Origin: Oscillatoriales cyanobacterium
GTDB taxonomy: Bacteria > Cyanobacteriota > Cyanobacteriia > Cyanobacteriales > Laspinemataceae
Reading direction: 5' to 3'
NCBI GenBank assembly: GCA_011390955.1
Contig: JAABRM010000003.1
Span: 124,001 to 188,000, forward strand
Length of the DNA stretch: 64,000 nucleotides
A model generated the notes under the pieces. It was not told where the DNA came from. It ran no database searches and saw only the letters and a program-made list of their open reading frames with translations. The stretch's first letter is position 1. Every line of letters begins with the position of its first letter. Below, piece by piece: positions 46,338 through 56,537 of this stretch. The position numbers and the translations under genes are program-made.

Positions 46338-46520
46338 TTAAGGTGCAAAAGGGTGCAAAAGGGTGCAAAAGGGTGCAAAAAGTAGCAAAATTGCCTCAGA
46401 TTAGTTAAGATTTGTTTAGATCGCACTTTCCCATCTTCCTTTTTCGCCCTTATAGGTGACAAAAAGTAAAATTTAGTTGCAACAGGTAGCAAAAGGGTGC
46501 AAAAAGTAGTAAAATAGCCT
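46338..46520. repeat. GGGTGCAAAA decamer repeats upstream of the NB-ARC gene
   Basis: Four head-to-tail decamers GGGTGCAAAA (46341-46380; first unit AGGTGCAAAA) are followed by AGTAGCAAAATTGCCT. A second, related block at about 46463-46520 has AGGTAGCAAAAGGGTGCAAAAAGTAGTAAAATAGCCT-type text. The ten-base period places each unit on the same DNA face. Position just before the HTH-containing NB-ARC gene suggests an operator-like array (inference). Confidence 0.7.
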
Positions 46521-46546
46521 AAAACTTACTAAGATATGTATCGCCG

Positions 46547-47984
46547 ATGGATGTTAACGAAGTCCTCGCATGGGCTGATAAATTAGTATTTGCCAAAACT
46601 GGAGCGCACTTAAATAATTTGCAACAAGCAATATTAGCGGAGGCGTGGGATAGTCAAAAATATCACGAAATCGCCGAGGATTATCACTGTACTGAAGCGA
46701 ATGTCAAAAGAGTTGCGGGCGGTTTATGGAAACTGATATCAGATGAGTTAGACGAAAAAGTAAATAAAAAAAACTTCCGCGCTACAATGGAACGTTTTTA
46801 TATTTCTAATTCAACTGTTAGTAATAGTAATAATAATTTTCTAAATAATAAATTCATCGGAAGAAGCATCACTGTGTGTGGAGAAAGGTGGCACTCGGAA
46901 GAAGCAGCAAAAAAGCGATCGCCCTCTTCTACTTCTTCCACCTCTACCAGCGACCAACCAGAACAATGCCATGATTTAACCGAAGCGCCCTACACTTTTC
47001 CTTTCAATAATCGCACGGCAGAAATCAGCCAGTTAAAACAGTGGATATTGTCAGAAAATACCCAAATAGTGACTATCTTTGGTTGGCCGGGAATTGGCAA
47101 AAGTACCCTAGCCAAAAAACTGGTAGAAGAAATTAAAGATAATTTTGACTATATCCTCTGGCGTCAATGTAATGATAGCCTAAGTCAGACATCTCTAGAA
47201 ACCCATTTAATAGAGTTTTTATGCCAGAATAAAGATACTAAAGATAGTAAAGATAGTAAACAGCGATCGCGCAGTTCTATCCTGGACTATCTGCGTTTAA
47301 GTCGTTGCCTAATTATTCTCGACGACTTCCAAGAAACCTTTACCCCTGGGCAATTAGCGGGAACTTACCGACCGGAATTAGAAAATTATGGGAAATTCTT
47401 AAAAGAAATAGCGCGTGAAGCGTAGCTATCGCTTTAGCGAATCGCCCCACAATAGTTGCATCCTATTGCTGAGTTGGGAAAAGCCCACAGAAATCGCCAC
47501 CTTAGAAGGAGAAAAACGCCCCTGCCGCAGCCTACAACTGGGCGGTTTGGGAGAATTTGCGACGGAAATATTAGCGGAAAAAGAGCTAAAAGATCGGCAT
47601 AAATGGTCGGAACTGATCCAACTTTATGGGGGCAACCCGTCCTGGTTAAATATCACCACTGCTACCATTGAAGACTTATTTAATGGCAGCGTCGATCGCT
47701 TCTTATCCTATCCCAGTTTATTTCTGGGAGACTTAGAACCTATCTTAGAAGAATATTATCAACGCTTATCCCCATCGGAGAAAATGGTAATTCTTTGGTT
47801 AGCCAACCAAGAGGCAGCGGATATGTTCCAGAAACCGGCGGAATTCACTTTATCAGATGCGGATTTTTTGAAGGCGGTACAGTCTTTAAGAAAGCGGGGA
47901 TTATTGGAAAAAATTAGCGATAATCATGGAGCGTCTCTTTTCGCCGTTCCTGCTTTAATTAAAAACTATGTAAAAAATCGCTAA
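46547..47984 (+). pseudogene. HTH/NB-ARC (STAND) ATPase gene split by a short insertion
   Basis: The first part (46547-47425, 292 residues) has the N-terminal helix-turn-helix seen in vWA-MoxR-associated and NB-ARC proteins (VLAWADKLVFAKTGAHLN, YHCTEANVKRVAGGLWKL). A Ser/Thr linker and the NTPase follow, with Walker A GWPGIGKST and Walker B CLIILDDF. The frame then stops. The second part (47415-47984, another frame) carries PHNSCILLLSWEKP (sensor-1/ARC region), GGLGEFATEI, GGNPSWLN and a winged-helix end (LRKRGLLEKI). About 31-34 extra bases around 47414-47447 (GTGAAGCGTAGCTATCGCTT core) shift the frame by one; removing them restores EIAPHNSC. STAND proteins act in defence and signalling; this copy is probably inactive or needs frameshifting. 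Confidence 0.8.
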
Positions 47985-47995
47985 ATTTTTTAGGA

Positions 47996-48081
47996 CTTAC
48001 GCAACGACTCTATATCTGGTGTCTTGGTGCGTTACGCTTCGCTAACACACCCTACGAATAGCGTTTATGCGTAAGTCCTAT
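47996..48081. mobile_element. MITE-like element with AGGACTTACGCA terminal inverted repeats
   Basis: TAGGACTTACGCA at the left end matches TGCGTAAGTCCTA at the right end perfectly across about 85 bp. The interior has TGCGTTACGCTTCGCTAACACACCCTACG and no coding frame. A half-end GCGTAAGTCCTAACG occurs at about 18554. It resembles non-autonomous cyanobacterial transposable elements; no cognate transposase is in the window. Confidence 0.75.
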
Positions 48082-48268
48082 TTTTTCTCAGCATTCAGCC
48101 GCGTACAGCAGGTGTCATTCCCCCGAATGCGGGAATATTCATGGGTTTCGCCCCATTTCCAGCAATGGCACCTCGTCTTCCCCACCGCAAAAGGTCAGTA
48201 GCTACCCATAAACCGATAAAATTGATCGGGAAATTACTATAACGACTGCAATTAGTCACGAAATCCTT

Positions 48269-50902
48269 ATGTCTTCTCAGCTTAAATTCCTCTCTGGTAG
48301 CGATATCCGGCAAAAATTCCTCGATTTCTATGCCCAAAATGGCCATCAAATATTGCCCAGTGCTTCCCTGGTGCCCGAAGATCCCACGGTCTTGTTAACC
48401 ATTGCCGGGATGTTGCCTTTTAAACCCATTTTCCTGGGACAGCGCGATCGCGACTTTCCCCGCGCTACCACTTCCCAAAAGTGCGTGCGAACTAACGATA
48501 TTGAAAATGTCGGACGTACCGCTAGACACCATACCTTTTTTGAAATGCTGGGTAATTTCAGCTTTGGGGACTATTTCAAAAAAGAGGCGATCGCCTGGGG
48601 TTGGCAAATTTCCACGGAAGTTTTTGGCTTACCCCCAGAACGCTTAGTGGTCAGTGTTTTCCGAGAAGATGACGAAGCTTTTGCGATTTGGCGCGACCAA
48701 ATCGGTATTCCTGCCCATCGGATTATGCGAATGGGAGAAGCCGATAACTTTTGGGCGTCGGGTCCGACAGGTCCTTGTGGCCCTTGTTCGGAAATTTATT
48801 ACGACTTTCACCCGGAACGGGGCGACGAAAATATTGACTTAGAAGACGATACCCGGTTTATCGAATTCTATAATTTGGTGTTTATGGAATATAACCGGGA
48901 TAGTGACGGCAACCTCACCCCGTTAAAAAATAAGAATATTGACACGGGGATGGGTTTGGAACGGATGGCCCAAATTCTCCAACAAGTGCCGAATAATTAT
49001 GAAACTGACCTGATTTTTCCAATTATTCAAACAGCGGCAAATATTGCCGGAATTGATTACGCCCAAAGTGACGAAAAAACTAAAACATCCTTAAAGGTGA
49101 TTGGCGATCATGTGCGGTCAGTAGTTCACCTAATTGCCGATGGCATTACCGCGTCTAATATTGGTCGGGGTTATATTTTACGGCGCTTAATTCGTCGGGT
49201 GGTGCGTCATGGTCGGTTGATTGGTATTGCTGGGGAATTTACTACCCAAGTTGCCGAAACTGCGATCGCTCTTTCCGAGGCAGTTTATACTAATGTGCGG
49301 GAACGGGAAACCCAAATTAAAGCGGAATTACAACGAGAAGAGTCTCGCTTCTTGGAAACCTTAGAACGGGGCGAAAAACTATTAGGAGAAATTCTGGCCA
49401 AACAGCCGCAACAAATTTCCGGTAAAGATGCGTTTACTCTCTACGATACATTCGGTTTCCCCTTAGAACTGACCCAAGAAATTGCGGAAGAACAAGGGTT
49501 AACCGTTGATGTAGCGGGTTTTGAAGTGGAAATGGAGGAACAACGGAAGCGATCGCAAGATGCCCATGAAACCATTGACCTCACCGTTCAAGGCAGTTTA
49601 GATCAGTTGGCAGAACATATTCATGCCACGGAATTTTTAGGTTATACCGAACCAAAATCAATCGCCAAAATTGAGGCTTTATTAGTAGCAGGTAAACCCG
49701 TTGATTCTGCCTCTGCCGGTGCAGAAGTTCAGGTGATTTTAGATCAAACTCCCTTTTATGCGGAGTCAGGGGGACAAATCGGCGATCGCGGCTATTTAAC
49801 CGGCGATGATTTGGTCATTCGCATTGAAGATGTGCAAAAAGAATCCGCCATGTTCGTGCATTTCGGCAAAGTCGAACGGGGCACATTAAAAGTAGGAGAA
49901 ACCGTCACCGCCCAAATAGATCGCGCTTGTCGGCGTCGGGCGCAAGCTAATCATACCGCCACCCATTTGTTGCAAGCAGCTTTGAAGAAAATTGTCGATG
50001 ATTCTATTTCTCAAGCGGGGTCTTTAGTGGCCTTCGATCGCCTGCGATTTGACTTTAATTGTCCCCGTCCTGTCACCGCTGATGAATTGCAACAAATTGA
50101 AGATTTAATCAATACTTGGATTGCCGAAGCCCACGATACTCAGGTGGACGTAATGCCCATTGCGGAAGCCAAAGCACGCGGGGCTGTGGCCATGTTTGGG
50201 GAAAAATATGGGGCGGAAGTTCGAGTAATAGATGTTCCTGGGGTTTCGATGGAACTTTGCGGCGGTACTCATGTGAATAATACTGCCGAAATTGGCCTAT
50301 TTAAAATAGTAGCAGAAACGGGCATTGCTTCCGGTGTCCGGCGCATTGAAGCGGTGGCAGGTCCCGCAGTTTTAGAGTATCTCAATGTGCGCGATCGTGT
50401 GGTGCGGGATTTAAGCGATCGCTTTAAAGTCAAGCCCGAAGAAATCTGCGATCGCATTACCGGGTTACAGTCAGAATTAAAAGCCACCCAAAAACAATTA
50501 GATGCGGCAAAAGCGGAATTAGCGATCGCCAAATCCGACCAACTAATTGCCCAAGCGGAAACCGTGGGTGAGTTCAAAGTATTGGTCGCCAACTTAGGAG
50601 AAGGAGTCGATCCTGATGCCCTGAAAACAGCGGCGGAACGGCTACAAAATAAACTCGGTAATAGTGCGGTATTCCTCGCTTCTGTATCCAGTCCAGACAA
50701 AGTTTCTTTAGTCGCAGCCTTCAGTCCAGAAGTGAATAAAAAAGGCTTACAAGCGGGTAAATTTATCGGCGGCATCGCCAAACTTTGCGGTGGTGGTGGG
50801 GGCGGTCGTCCCAACCTTGCCCAAGCGGGAGGCCGGGATGCCAGTAAGTTATCTGAAGCCTTAGAAACGGCGAAAAATCAGTTAGTTGCTGGGTTGAAAT
50901 AA
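48269..50902 (+). CDS. alaS: Alanyl-tRNA synthetase
   Basis: An 877-residue class II synthetase charging tRNA-Ala. Class II motifs appear early ([52 protein letters not shown]). The editing domain has HTATHLL and the CGGTH zinc site ([16 protein letters not shown]). The C-terminal region has a coiled coil and the [15 protein letters not shown] loop. Complete and standard length. It sits inside the repeat-rich accessory zone but has normal codon usage. Confidence 0.98.
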   Translation: MSSQLKFLSGSDIRQKFLDFYAQNGHQILPSASLVPEDPTVLLTIAGMLPFKPIFLGQRDRDFPRATTSQKCVRTNDIENVGRTARHHTFFEMLGNFSFGDYFKKEAIAWGWQISTEVFGLPPERLVVSVFREDDEAFAIWRDQIGIPAHRIMRMGEADNFWASGPTGPCGPCSEIYYDFHPERGDENIDLEDDTRFIEFYNLVFMEYNRDSDGNLTPLKNKNIDTGMGLERMAQILQQVPNNYETDLIFPIIQTAANIAGIDYAQSDEKTKTSLKVIGDHVRSVVHLIADGITASNIGRGYILRRLIRRVVRHGRLIGIAGEFTTQVAETAIALSEAVYTNVRERETQIKAELQREESRFLETLERGEKLLGEILAKQPQQISGKDAFTLYDTFGFPLELTQEIAEEQGLTVDVAGFEVEMEEQRKRSQDAHETIDLTVQGSLDQLAEHIHATEFLGYTEPKSIAKIEALLVAGKPVDSASAGAEVQVILDQTPFYAESGGQIGDRGYLTGDDLVIRIEDVQKESAMFVHFGKVERGTLKVGETVTAQIDRACRRRAQANHTATHLLQAALKKIVDDSISQAGSLVAFDRLRFDFNCPRPVTADELQQIEDLINTWIAEAHDTQVDVMPIAEAKARGAVAMFGEKYGAEVRVIDVPGVSMELCGGTHVNNTAEIGLFKIVAETGIASGVRRIEAVAGPAVLEYLNVRDRVVRDLSDRFKVKPEEICDRITGLQSELKATQKQLDAAKAELAIAKSDQLIAQAETVGEFKVLVANLGEGVDPDALKTAAERLQNKLGNSAVFLASVSSPDKVSLVAAFSPEVNKKGLQAGKFIGGIAKLCGGGGGGRPNLAQAGGRDASKLSEALETAKNQLVAGLK

Positions 50903-51336
50903 ATTGGGCATAGATTTCTTGCCTTAAGAAAAGAAACCGGGTTTCTGTTGTGTAGATTAAAGTTAACTGTGGAATGCCAAAAAGAAACCCGGTTTCTGAA
51001 ACCTAACAGCGATCGCTTTTTTGCCCCCAATAAAAGAAACCGGGTTTCTGTGGTGTAAATTAAATTTAACTGTGAAATGCCAAAAAGAAACCCGGTTTCT
51101 GGGGGTGTTTTCTGGGGGAGATGACTGATTATCAGAAGAGTGATGGAAAATCACAGATATTGTCCAGTCACATAAAGATGGATTAAGCAAAAATCGCTGA
51201 AAGCTTTAATCTATAAGCCTTACAGCGATTTGATAAAATCATTAATCTGAATATTTTACCCGATCGGTCACATAACAGTCACATAAGATAAATTTATCTA
51301 CTATGTAAATTATATCGATTATTGGTTAATGTAGAT
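50903..51336. repeat. AGAAACC[G/C]GGTTTCT cluster after alaS
   Basis: Copies at about 50932, 50984, 51036 and 51087, alternating in orientation. The spacer text here is TGTNGTGTANATTAAANTTAACTGTG, a subfamily different from the 44-45 kb clusters. The rest, up to 51336, shows no gene. Confidence 0.8.
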
Positions 51337-52794
51337 TTATGCCCAGAATGGTACATATTTAGCGTGTTTTTTAGATTTATTGTTTAAATCATAAGGTTTG
51401 ATTAATCCTTCATTAATTGTATCTGCGATAATTCGTGAAGCCATCGAGTAGTTTTTGTCATCAATTGCAAATCGTTTTCGCAAAGATTCATTAGTCATTT
51501 GTTCGCGACATACAAAGCGTAAACAAGCGTGTTGATAACAAGCTCTAATTCGATCGCTCTTATCCATCTCTCTGAATTCTCTATAAGTAAACAAGATAGC
51601 TTCGGTATGTTGACTCTTCACGTTAAACTCTGGGGCAGGGAGTTGAAACATCTCAACTGAACCAATAACTTTATCGATACCACTTCCTCGTTCTTCACAG
51701 ATATTAATTCTTCTCATAAAAGCGGCTAAATCTTCATTCCGAGATTTCGGCGGTAAATCGATAAAACGCATGGTTTCGACTAAGGGTTCACCCGGATTTC
51801 TAATTTCCATGCGATCGGCAAAAATCTCTATAGTGGAACTTACCCCAGTCATATTAAAATCTTGATGAATAATCGCATTAGCGACTAATTCTCTAATCGC
51901 AATCTCTGGGTATATTTTGATATTTTTGCGTAATGCTTCACCAATTTGTTCATTCTCAGGCAATTGATTATTAATAAATTTTACGATTTCTTCAAAACCC
52001 ACAGCATAACCTTTGTCAAACTGCTCTTCTCTTTGAGTATTAATTCTATTTTTTCCCCGGTATATAATTACTCTAATTGCTTTTCTCCATAATCGCTCAA
52101 AGTATGTTAATTTTTTAGCGAAAAGAATTGCCCCAAGATTAGTAATCTCATAATAATTACTAGGTTTGATATGAATTAACTTTTCTGCGGCTAAACGATC
52201 TAATATTCCTTGTTTAGTATCTGGTAAATTTTGATTGGTTAACTCAAAATAACTGGGATAATTAATCTTTGCTAAAACCTCATCGGCTGTAATATTTTCT
52301 AAAGCAATCTTTTTTTCAAAAGTTTGATAGGAGAATAAACCCCATAATTCTTTTTCTTTTTCAGGATAATCTTTGAGCTTTTTCTTATAGCTCCCTACTC
52401 TAATATATTCTTCACCGGAAAATCTCACTGGTTGATGAGTCGCACTAGGAATTTCCAATAAAACTACATCTTTAAATTGAAAAGTAAACTCATAAATTTT
52501 AAAGTTAATTTTAGGATCCAGAAGCCTCAGCAGCCAATTTTCTAATTCTTCGTTGCCAATTTTCTTTTTTCTTGGTTTAAATTGAGTCCCAAGAATCTGA
52601 TGAGTTTCATCGTCAACTCCCCAAACGCTATAAGCCGAATTTTGACCATGTAAAGTAGCTGAATTAGCTAACGCTGATATATATTCACCGATTTCTTGTG
52701 GGTTTTCGTTGTTGTGTTTAAATTCAACCCATTCGGTTTCTTTGGGTAGAGCAATCAGTTGTTCTAAGAGTGCTACTAAATTTCTATTTTCCAT
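51337..52794 (-). CDS. AlbA_2 (Schlafen-like) DNA/RNA-binding protein with GHKL ATPase-like domain
   Basis: A 485-residue protein. Residues ~15-135 match the AlbA_2 domain (TEWVEFKHNNENPQEIGEYI, YSVWGVDDETHQILGTQF). Residues ~280-400 match the HATPase_c_4 domain (AIRELVANAIIHQDFN, VEIRNPGEP-like IEIFADRMEIRNPGE, EERGSGIDKVIGSVE). A winged-helix-like C-terminus follows. Such proteins are listed as putative transcriptional regulators and occur often in genomic islands and defence regions; the function is not established. It is alone between repeat clusters. Confidence 0.85.
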   Translation of the reverse strand: MENRNLVALLEQLIALPKETEWVEFKHNNENPQEIGEYISALANSATLHGQNSAYSVWGVDDETHQILGTQFKPRKKKIGNEELENWLLRLLDPKINFKIYEFTFQFKDVVLLEIPSATHQPVRFSGEEYIRVGSYKKKLKDYPEKEKELWGLFSYQTFEKKIALENITADEVLAKINYPSYFELTNQNLPDTKQGILDRLAAEKLIHIKPSNYYEITNLGAILFAKKLTYFERLWRKAIRVIIYRGKNRINTQREEQFDKGYAVGFEEIVKFINNQLPENEQIGEALRKNIKIYPEIAIRELVANAIIHQDFNMTGVSSTIEIFADRMEIRNPGEPLVETMRFIDLPPKSRNEDLAAFMRRINICEERGSGIDKVIGSVEMFQLPAPEFNVKSQHTEAILFTYREFREMDKSDRIRACYQHACLRFVCREQMTNESLRKRFAIDDKNYSMASRIIADTINEGLIKPYDLNNKSKKHAKYVPFWA

Positions 52795-53005
52795 AGCTGC
52801 GTTGCTACCTCTTTATTTTCTTTGCTGTGATTGGCTGTTTTTTTTAAATCAATCCGTGACTCATTTTTTACTCATTCGGTACTTATTTGTTGCCCTATCC
52901 ACGATCTATAATATTTCGCAGTTGTGCATGAGGAACGATGGCACCTAAGCTGACTATATAAGCCACTGCTGCCAATCCGATCCCTACCCTAGTATATAGT
53001 AATTT

Positions 53006-53140
53006 TTGTTGAAAGCGATCGCTGCCTTAACCTATTATCATGCTAACCGAGAGAAAATAGACCAAGATATCGCCGCAGAACAAATTGCTTATGAGGAACT
53101 AGCCAAACAACATTACCAGTCAGCCAAAATTAAACAATGA
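53006..53140 (+). pseudogene. C-terminal fragment of a DUF433-type antitoxin
   Basis: A 44-codon tail, AIAALTYYHANREKIDQDIA then EQIAYEELAKQHYQ, fits the end of DUF433 proteins, antitoxins whose ALxYYxxxxEEIDxDI motif is characteristic. The N-terminal DNA-binding part is absent and stop codons lie directly upstream. No toxin gene follows; GAAACCGGGTTTC repeats start about 55 bp downstream. Confidence 0.6.
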
Positions 53141-53189
53141 CCAAAATCTGTCTTTATTTAGATGAGGATATAATGAATAGCGAATAGAG

Positions 53190-53510
53190 ATTCCCAGGAA
53201 AAGAAACCGGGTTTCTGCGATAATTTTTGACACCCAAGCGATAGATAACAGAAGAAACCCGGTTTCTGGAAGTGTAGGCGATCGCTTTCTTGCCCCCAAT
53301 AAAAGAAACCGGGTTTCTGTTGTGTAACAGTAGGGGCGATTCGCTTTCTCGCCCCTACTGTTAAATCCCAAAAAGAAACCCGGTTTCTGGGGGTGTGGCG
53401 ATCGCGCTTTTTTATACCCCAATAAAAGAAACCGGGTTTCTGTGGTGTGAATTAAAGTTAACGGTGAAATGCGAATAAGAAACCCGGTTTCTGGGTGGGT
53501 AGGTGTGAAG
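53190..53510. repeat. Largest AGAAACC[G/C]GGTTTCT cluster
   Basis: Six copies at about 53201, 53249, 53303, 53374, 53427 and 53479, alternating in orientation with 35-60 bp spacers. Spacers contain HIP1 sites and AGTTAAC text. An additional inverted repeat (GTCATTCCCGCACGGGATTCC) lies at about 53562. No gene is supported from 53141 to 53764. Confidence 0.85.
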
Positions 53511-53764
53511 CGAAACTAACGGATATAGCAATTGTCATAATTATGAAGTACAAAAAAACCCGTCATTCCCGCACGGGATTCCATAAAACCTCTGGAATCC
53601 AATAAAAACCGCTGTAAAATTGCTATAACCTAGAAGGATCAAATATTAATTATTTTTAGGATAATCATAAAACCGCCTTCTAGCAACAACTCAATTTAAT
53701 CATTATTACATAGTTATGACTACCTAAAAAATCAAAGATTTTTATTGAACTTATTTTTAGCAAT

Positions 53765-54250
53765 TTATTCATCTGGGTCTTTTTTGATTTTTTCCGTAGG
53801 ATGGGGCATAAAAATACTCAACAAAATCAAACAAATAATTCCCAAGTTAATCGAAACATCGGCTACATTAAAAATCGGAAAGTTAATCAACTTAAAGTGT
53901 AAAAAATCCACCACTTCCCCGGCAACAAAGCGGTCAATCCCATTGCCCAAAGCCCCGGCTAAAATCAACCCATAACCCGCTTGTTCCCAAGGATTAAATC
54001 TTGGGCCAAAACAGGCTAAAGCGATTAATCCTAAACTAACCCCTAAAGACAACCAACGCAACCAGGCGGCACCGGGAAAAAGACTAAATGCGGCGCCGGG
54101 ATTTGTGACATAAGTAAAATGAAACACATCCGGCCATAATGGCCAACTTTCTTTAAACTCAAAATTTTGCACCACCCAATATTTAGTAAAGCGATCGAAT
54201 CCCAAACTAATCAAAGCCGCGATCCAAAATATGCTATTTTTAAATTTCAT
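53765..54250 (-). CDS. lspA: Lipoprotein signal peptidase (signal peptidase II)
   Basis: A 161-residue membrane aspartyl protease that removes signal peptides from lipoproteins. It has four hydrophobic helices and the catalytic Asp pair in GNGIDRFVAGEVVDF and FNVADVSINLG. Expected clients in this window include Ycf48, the DsbA-like, EndoU-like and solute-binding lipoproteins. ATG at 54250 is favoured by the domain boundary; in-frame ATGs a few codons upstream are possible. It follows bioY on the minus strand. Confidence 0.95.
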   Translation of the reverse strand: MKFKNSIFWIAALISLGFDRFTKYWVVQNFEFKESWPLWPDVFHFTYVTNPGAAFSLFPGAAWLRWLSLGVSLGLIALACFGPRFNPWEQAGYGLILAGALGNGIDRFVAGEVVDFLHFKLINFPIFNVADVSINLGIICLILLSIFMPHPTEKIKKDPDE

Positions 54251-54337
54251 ATTTACTTGCATCATTTTCCCCATAATTCAGAATTAACAAATTGCCTTTA
54301 GGGGTTATTTCACGAACTGAACCCAAAACCAGACAAC

Positions 54338-54925
54338 TTAATAAAATAGAAACGTTCGCAGTAAAAACGCCAAAACTGTCACTTCGCAGACCAGAACTAA
54401 ATGTCCCAACAGAGGTTCCCAAGAGTATTTAACGATTTGAGCCAGTAATGGTAAACCAATAAAGTAATGACTGACAATTAAATAGCTGATGCCCACCAGA
54501 TGAATCACCAGTAATCCAGCAAGACAACTTAATGCCAGATATTCCAACCGCAAGCGCTTTCTAAAAGCCAAAGTGCCACAAACCCAAGCCCCCGGAACAA
54601 ATCCGAATAAATAGCCAATGGACGGTTCCCTTAAATAAGTCAAACCTCCCCCTTGGCTAAACACCGGCAGCCAGAGTAATCCCAAGATTAAATAAGCAAT
54701 TTGTGAGAGAATGCCCGCATTTTTACCGCCCAAACAGCCGATTAATAAAACAGCCCCAATTTGATAGGTGACACCCAGAGAAAAAATGGAAATTCCCTGG
54801 GTGTCCCAATCCCAAGGCGGGGCGATCGTTGAGGCTTCGATAAAAGTGCCAGCAATTGTTAATAGCAAGCCAATCAAAGCCCACATTAATTCCAAAGGAA
54901 AAGTCACGTTTTTCGCAGAAGCCAC
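54338..54925 (-). CDS. bioY: Biotin transporter BioY
   Basis: A 195-residue membrane protein of the BioY S-component family (energy-coupling factor type), with about six helices. Recognised by GVTYQIGAVLLIGCLGGKNA and REPSIGYLFGFVPGAWVCG. The position between bioB and lspA, with bioB on the same strand, supports a role in biotin supply. No EcfA/EcfT genes are adjacent; solitary BioY proteins are known. Confidence 0.92.
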   Translation of the reverse strand: MASAKNVTFPLELMWALIGLLLTIAGTFIEASTIAPPWDWDTQGISIFSLGVTYQIGAVLLIGCLGGKNAGILSQIAYLILGLLWLPVFSQGGGLTYLREPSIGYLFGFVPGAWVCGTLAFRKRLRLEYLALSCLAGLLVIHLVGISYLIVSHYFIGLPLLAQIVKYSWEPLLGHLVLVCEVTVLAFLLRTFLFY

Positions 54926-54934
54926 AATTTAGGA

Positions 54935-55075
54935 TAGAGGAGCAGAGGAGCAGAGGAGCAGAGGAGCAGAGGAGCAGAGGAACCCGCCGACGGCGGAGGG
55001 GCGGAGGAGCAGAGGAACCCGCCGACGGCGGAGGGGCGGAGGGAATAATTGATAATTGATAATTGATAATCATGT
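54935..55075. repeat. AGAGGAGC tandem array with CCGCCGACGGCGGAGG units
   Basis: Five AGAGGAGC units are followed by two copies of AACCCGCCGACGGCGGAGGGGCGG and then TTGATAATTGATAATTGATAAT. It lies between bioB and bioY. No coding capacity is credible. Confidence 0.75.
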
Positions 55076-55202
55076 TTAATTGTCAATTGTCAATTGTTAA
55101 TTGTTAATTGTTTGACCCTACACCCTACACCCCAAAAGCCCCGCACTCCTCTCTTCTCTCTTTTCTATGCATCTCTCTTCTCTTGGTTGATGGTGCAATT
55201 GC

Positions 55203-56441
55203 TTAATGGTCGAAAACCGGCACGGGGGCTTCTGAACCTTCTAGCCCAAGCCAGGCCAGCATTTCATGGTCTTTATCAGGCGGTTGCCCTAGGGTGGTGA
55301 GGTAATGACCAATCAGCATGGCATTAATCCCCGCTTTTAAGCCTTGGGCCTGGAGTTCGCCCATGACCGCTTCTCTGCCACCGGCGTAGCGGATAATTTG
55401 TGTGGGCAGGATCAGCCGGAAAATGGCGATCGCCTTTAAAGCCTCGTAAGCATCGAGCTTAGAACAATGGTCTAACGGGGTGCCTTCGCGAGGATTGAGC
55501 AAATTCAACGGCACTGACTCGACTTCCAGTTCGCGCAAAGACAACGCTAAATCTACCCGATTTTCCCAGGTTTCCCCCATGCCGATAATCCCGCCAGTAC
55601 AAGCTTGGATCCCGGCGGCTTTTAGGTTCTTCACGGTTTCCACCCGGTCTTGCCAACTGTGGGTGGTGACAACTTCGGGATAAAAATCTTCAGCCGCTTC
55701 TAGGTTATGGTTGTACCGAGTCACCCCCGCTTCCCGCAAAGCTTGTGCTTGTTCCAGGGTAACTTCCCCTAATGCACAGCAAGGCTTAACATTGGTTTCC
55801 GTGGCAATGCGGCGAACTGTAGCGAGAATTTGCTCAAATTCGGTCGATTTTGGACTATGATATTTGGGGCCTCGTCCTTGAGACACCAGACAGAAGCGAC
55901 TAGCGCCTGCTTCCTCTGCGGCTTTGGCTTGCGCTAATATCTCGTCTGGGGACTTAAGTCCGTAAATCGGCGAATTTTCTCCGGGGTGATGAGCCGATTG
56001 GGAGCAAAACGCGCAATTTTCTGAGCAGTTGCCCGATTTGACGTTGATGATGCTGCACAAATCTACTTTGTTGCCGCAACAAGCTTGACGCACTCGATCC
56101 GCTGCCTCACACAAGAGTAATATCTGCTCCTGACCCTCGATTTGGGTCAATGCGATCGCCTCTTCTTTTTGCAGCAGTTCCCCGGCAATAATTCTCGCCG
56201 TTCGGTTGTCCAACCACTGCTGGAGTGCCTCTTTAGTCCAGGTGGATGATGGCAAGCTAATCGCTGAATCCTGAGAAATTGATAAGCCACTGCGGTCTTG
56301 GGGTTCCCCCAAGTGGAGCAAGTCGCTTAACTTAGTAGAACTTGAGACTTGTGTTTGGAGCACTTTTGGATCCTTAATGATAACTATGACTATAGCGTGT
56401 TGGCATTTTACCATCAGCCTGGGGGTGTCGGCATTTCTCAA
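55203..56441 (-). CDS. bioB: Biotin synthase
   Basis: A 412-residue radical-SAM enzyme that inserts sulfur into dethiobiotin. The [4Fe-4S] motif is CSENCAFCSQ (about residue 137), and the second-cluster and SAM-site motifs are present (YNHNLE, GGIIGMGET, PLNLLNPREGTPL). The N-terminal ~80 residues are longer than in most BioB, so the true start may be ATG at 56414 or further inside. bioB, bioY and lspA run in the same direction, spaced ~278 and ~90 bp apart. Confidence 0.93.
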   Translation of the reverse strand: MRNADTPRLMVKCQHAIVIVIIKDPKVLQTQVSSSTKLSDLLHLGEPQDRSGLSISQDSAISLPSSTWTKEALQQWLDNRTARIIAGELLQKEEAIALTQIEGQEQILLLCEAADRVRQACCGNKVDLCSIINVKSGNCSENCAFCSQSAHHPGENSPIYGLKSPDEILAQAKAAEEAGASRFCLVSQGRGPKYHSPKSTEFEQILATVRRIATETNVKPCCALGEVTLEQAQALREAGVTRYNHNLEAAEDFYPEVVTTHSWQDRVETVKNLKAAGIQACTGGIIGMGETWENRVDLALSLRELEVESVPLNLLNPREGTPLDHCSKLDAYEALKAIAIFRLILPTQIIRYAGGREAVMGELQAQGLKAGINAMLIGHYLTTLGQPPDKDHEMLAWLGLEGSEAPVPVFDH

Positions 56442-56537
56442 GCCAGAGACTTTTGCTCTCCTGGGGCGCCGCTAATCCCATTGCCAGTATGCTCACCGGA
56501 ACCAAACCCCCGCGATCGTTGTTTCGATCGCGATCGT

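Noticed and set aside
53120-53422. 100-residue minus-strand frame
   Set aside because: Consists of translated palindrome repeats (repeated ETRFLLL words).
41600-53510. CRISPR array interpretation of the regular palindromes
   Set aside because: Repeats are only 15 bp, alternate in orientation, have uneven spacers that share sequence, and no cas gene is nearby.
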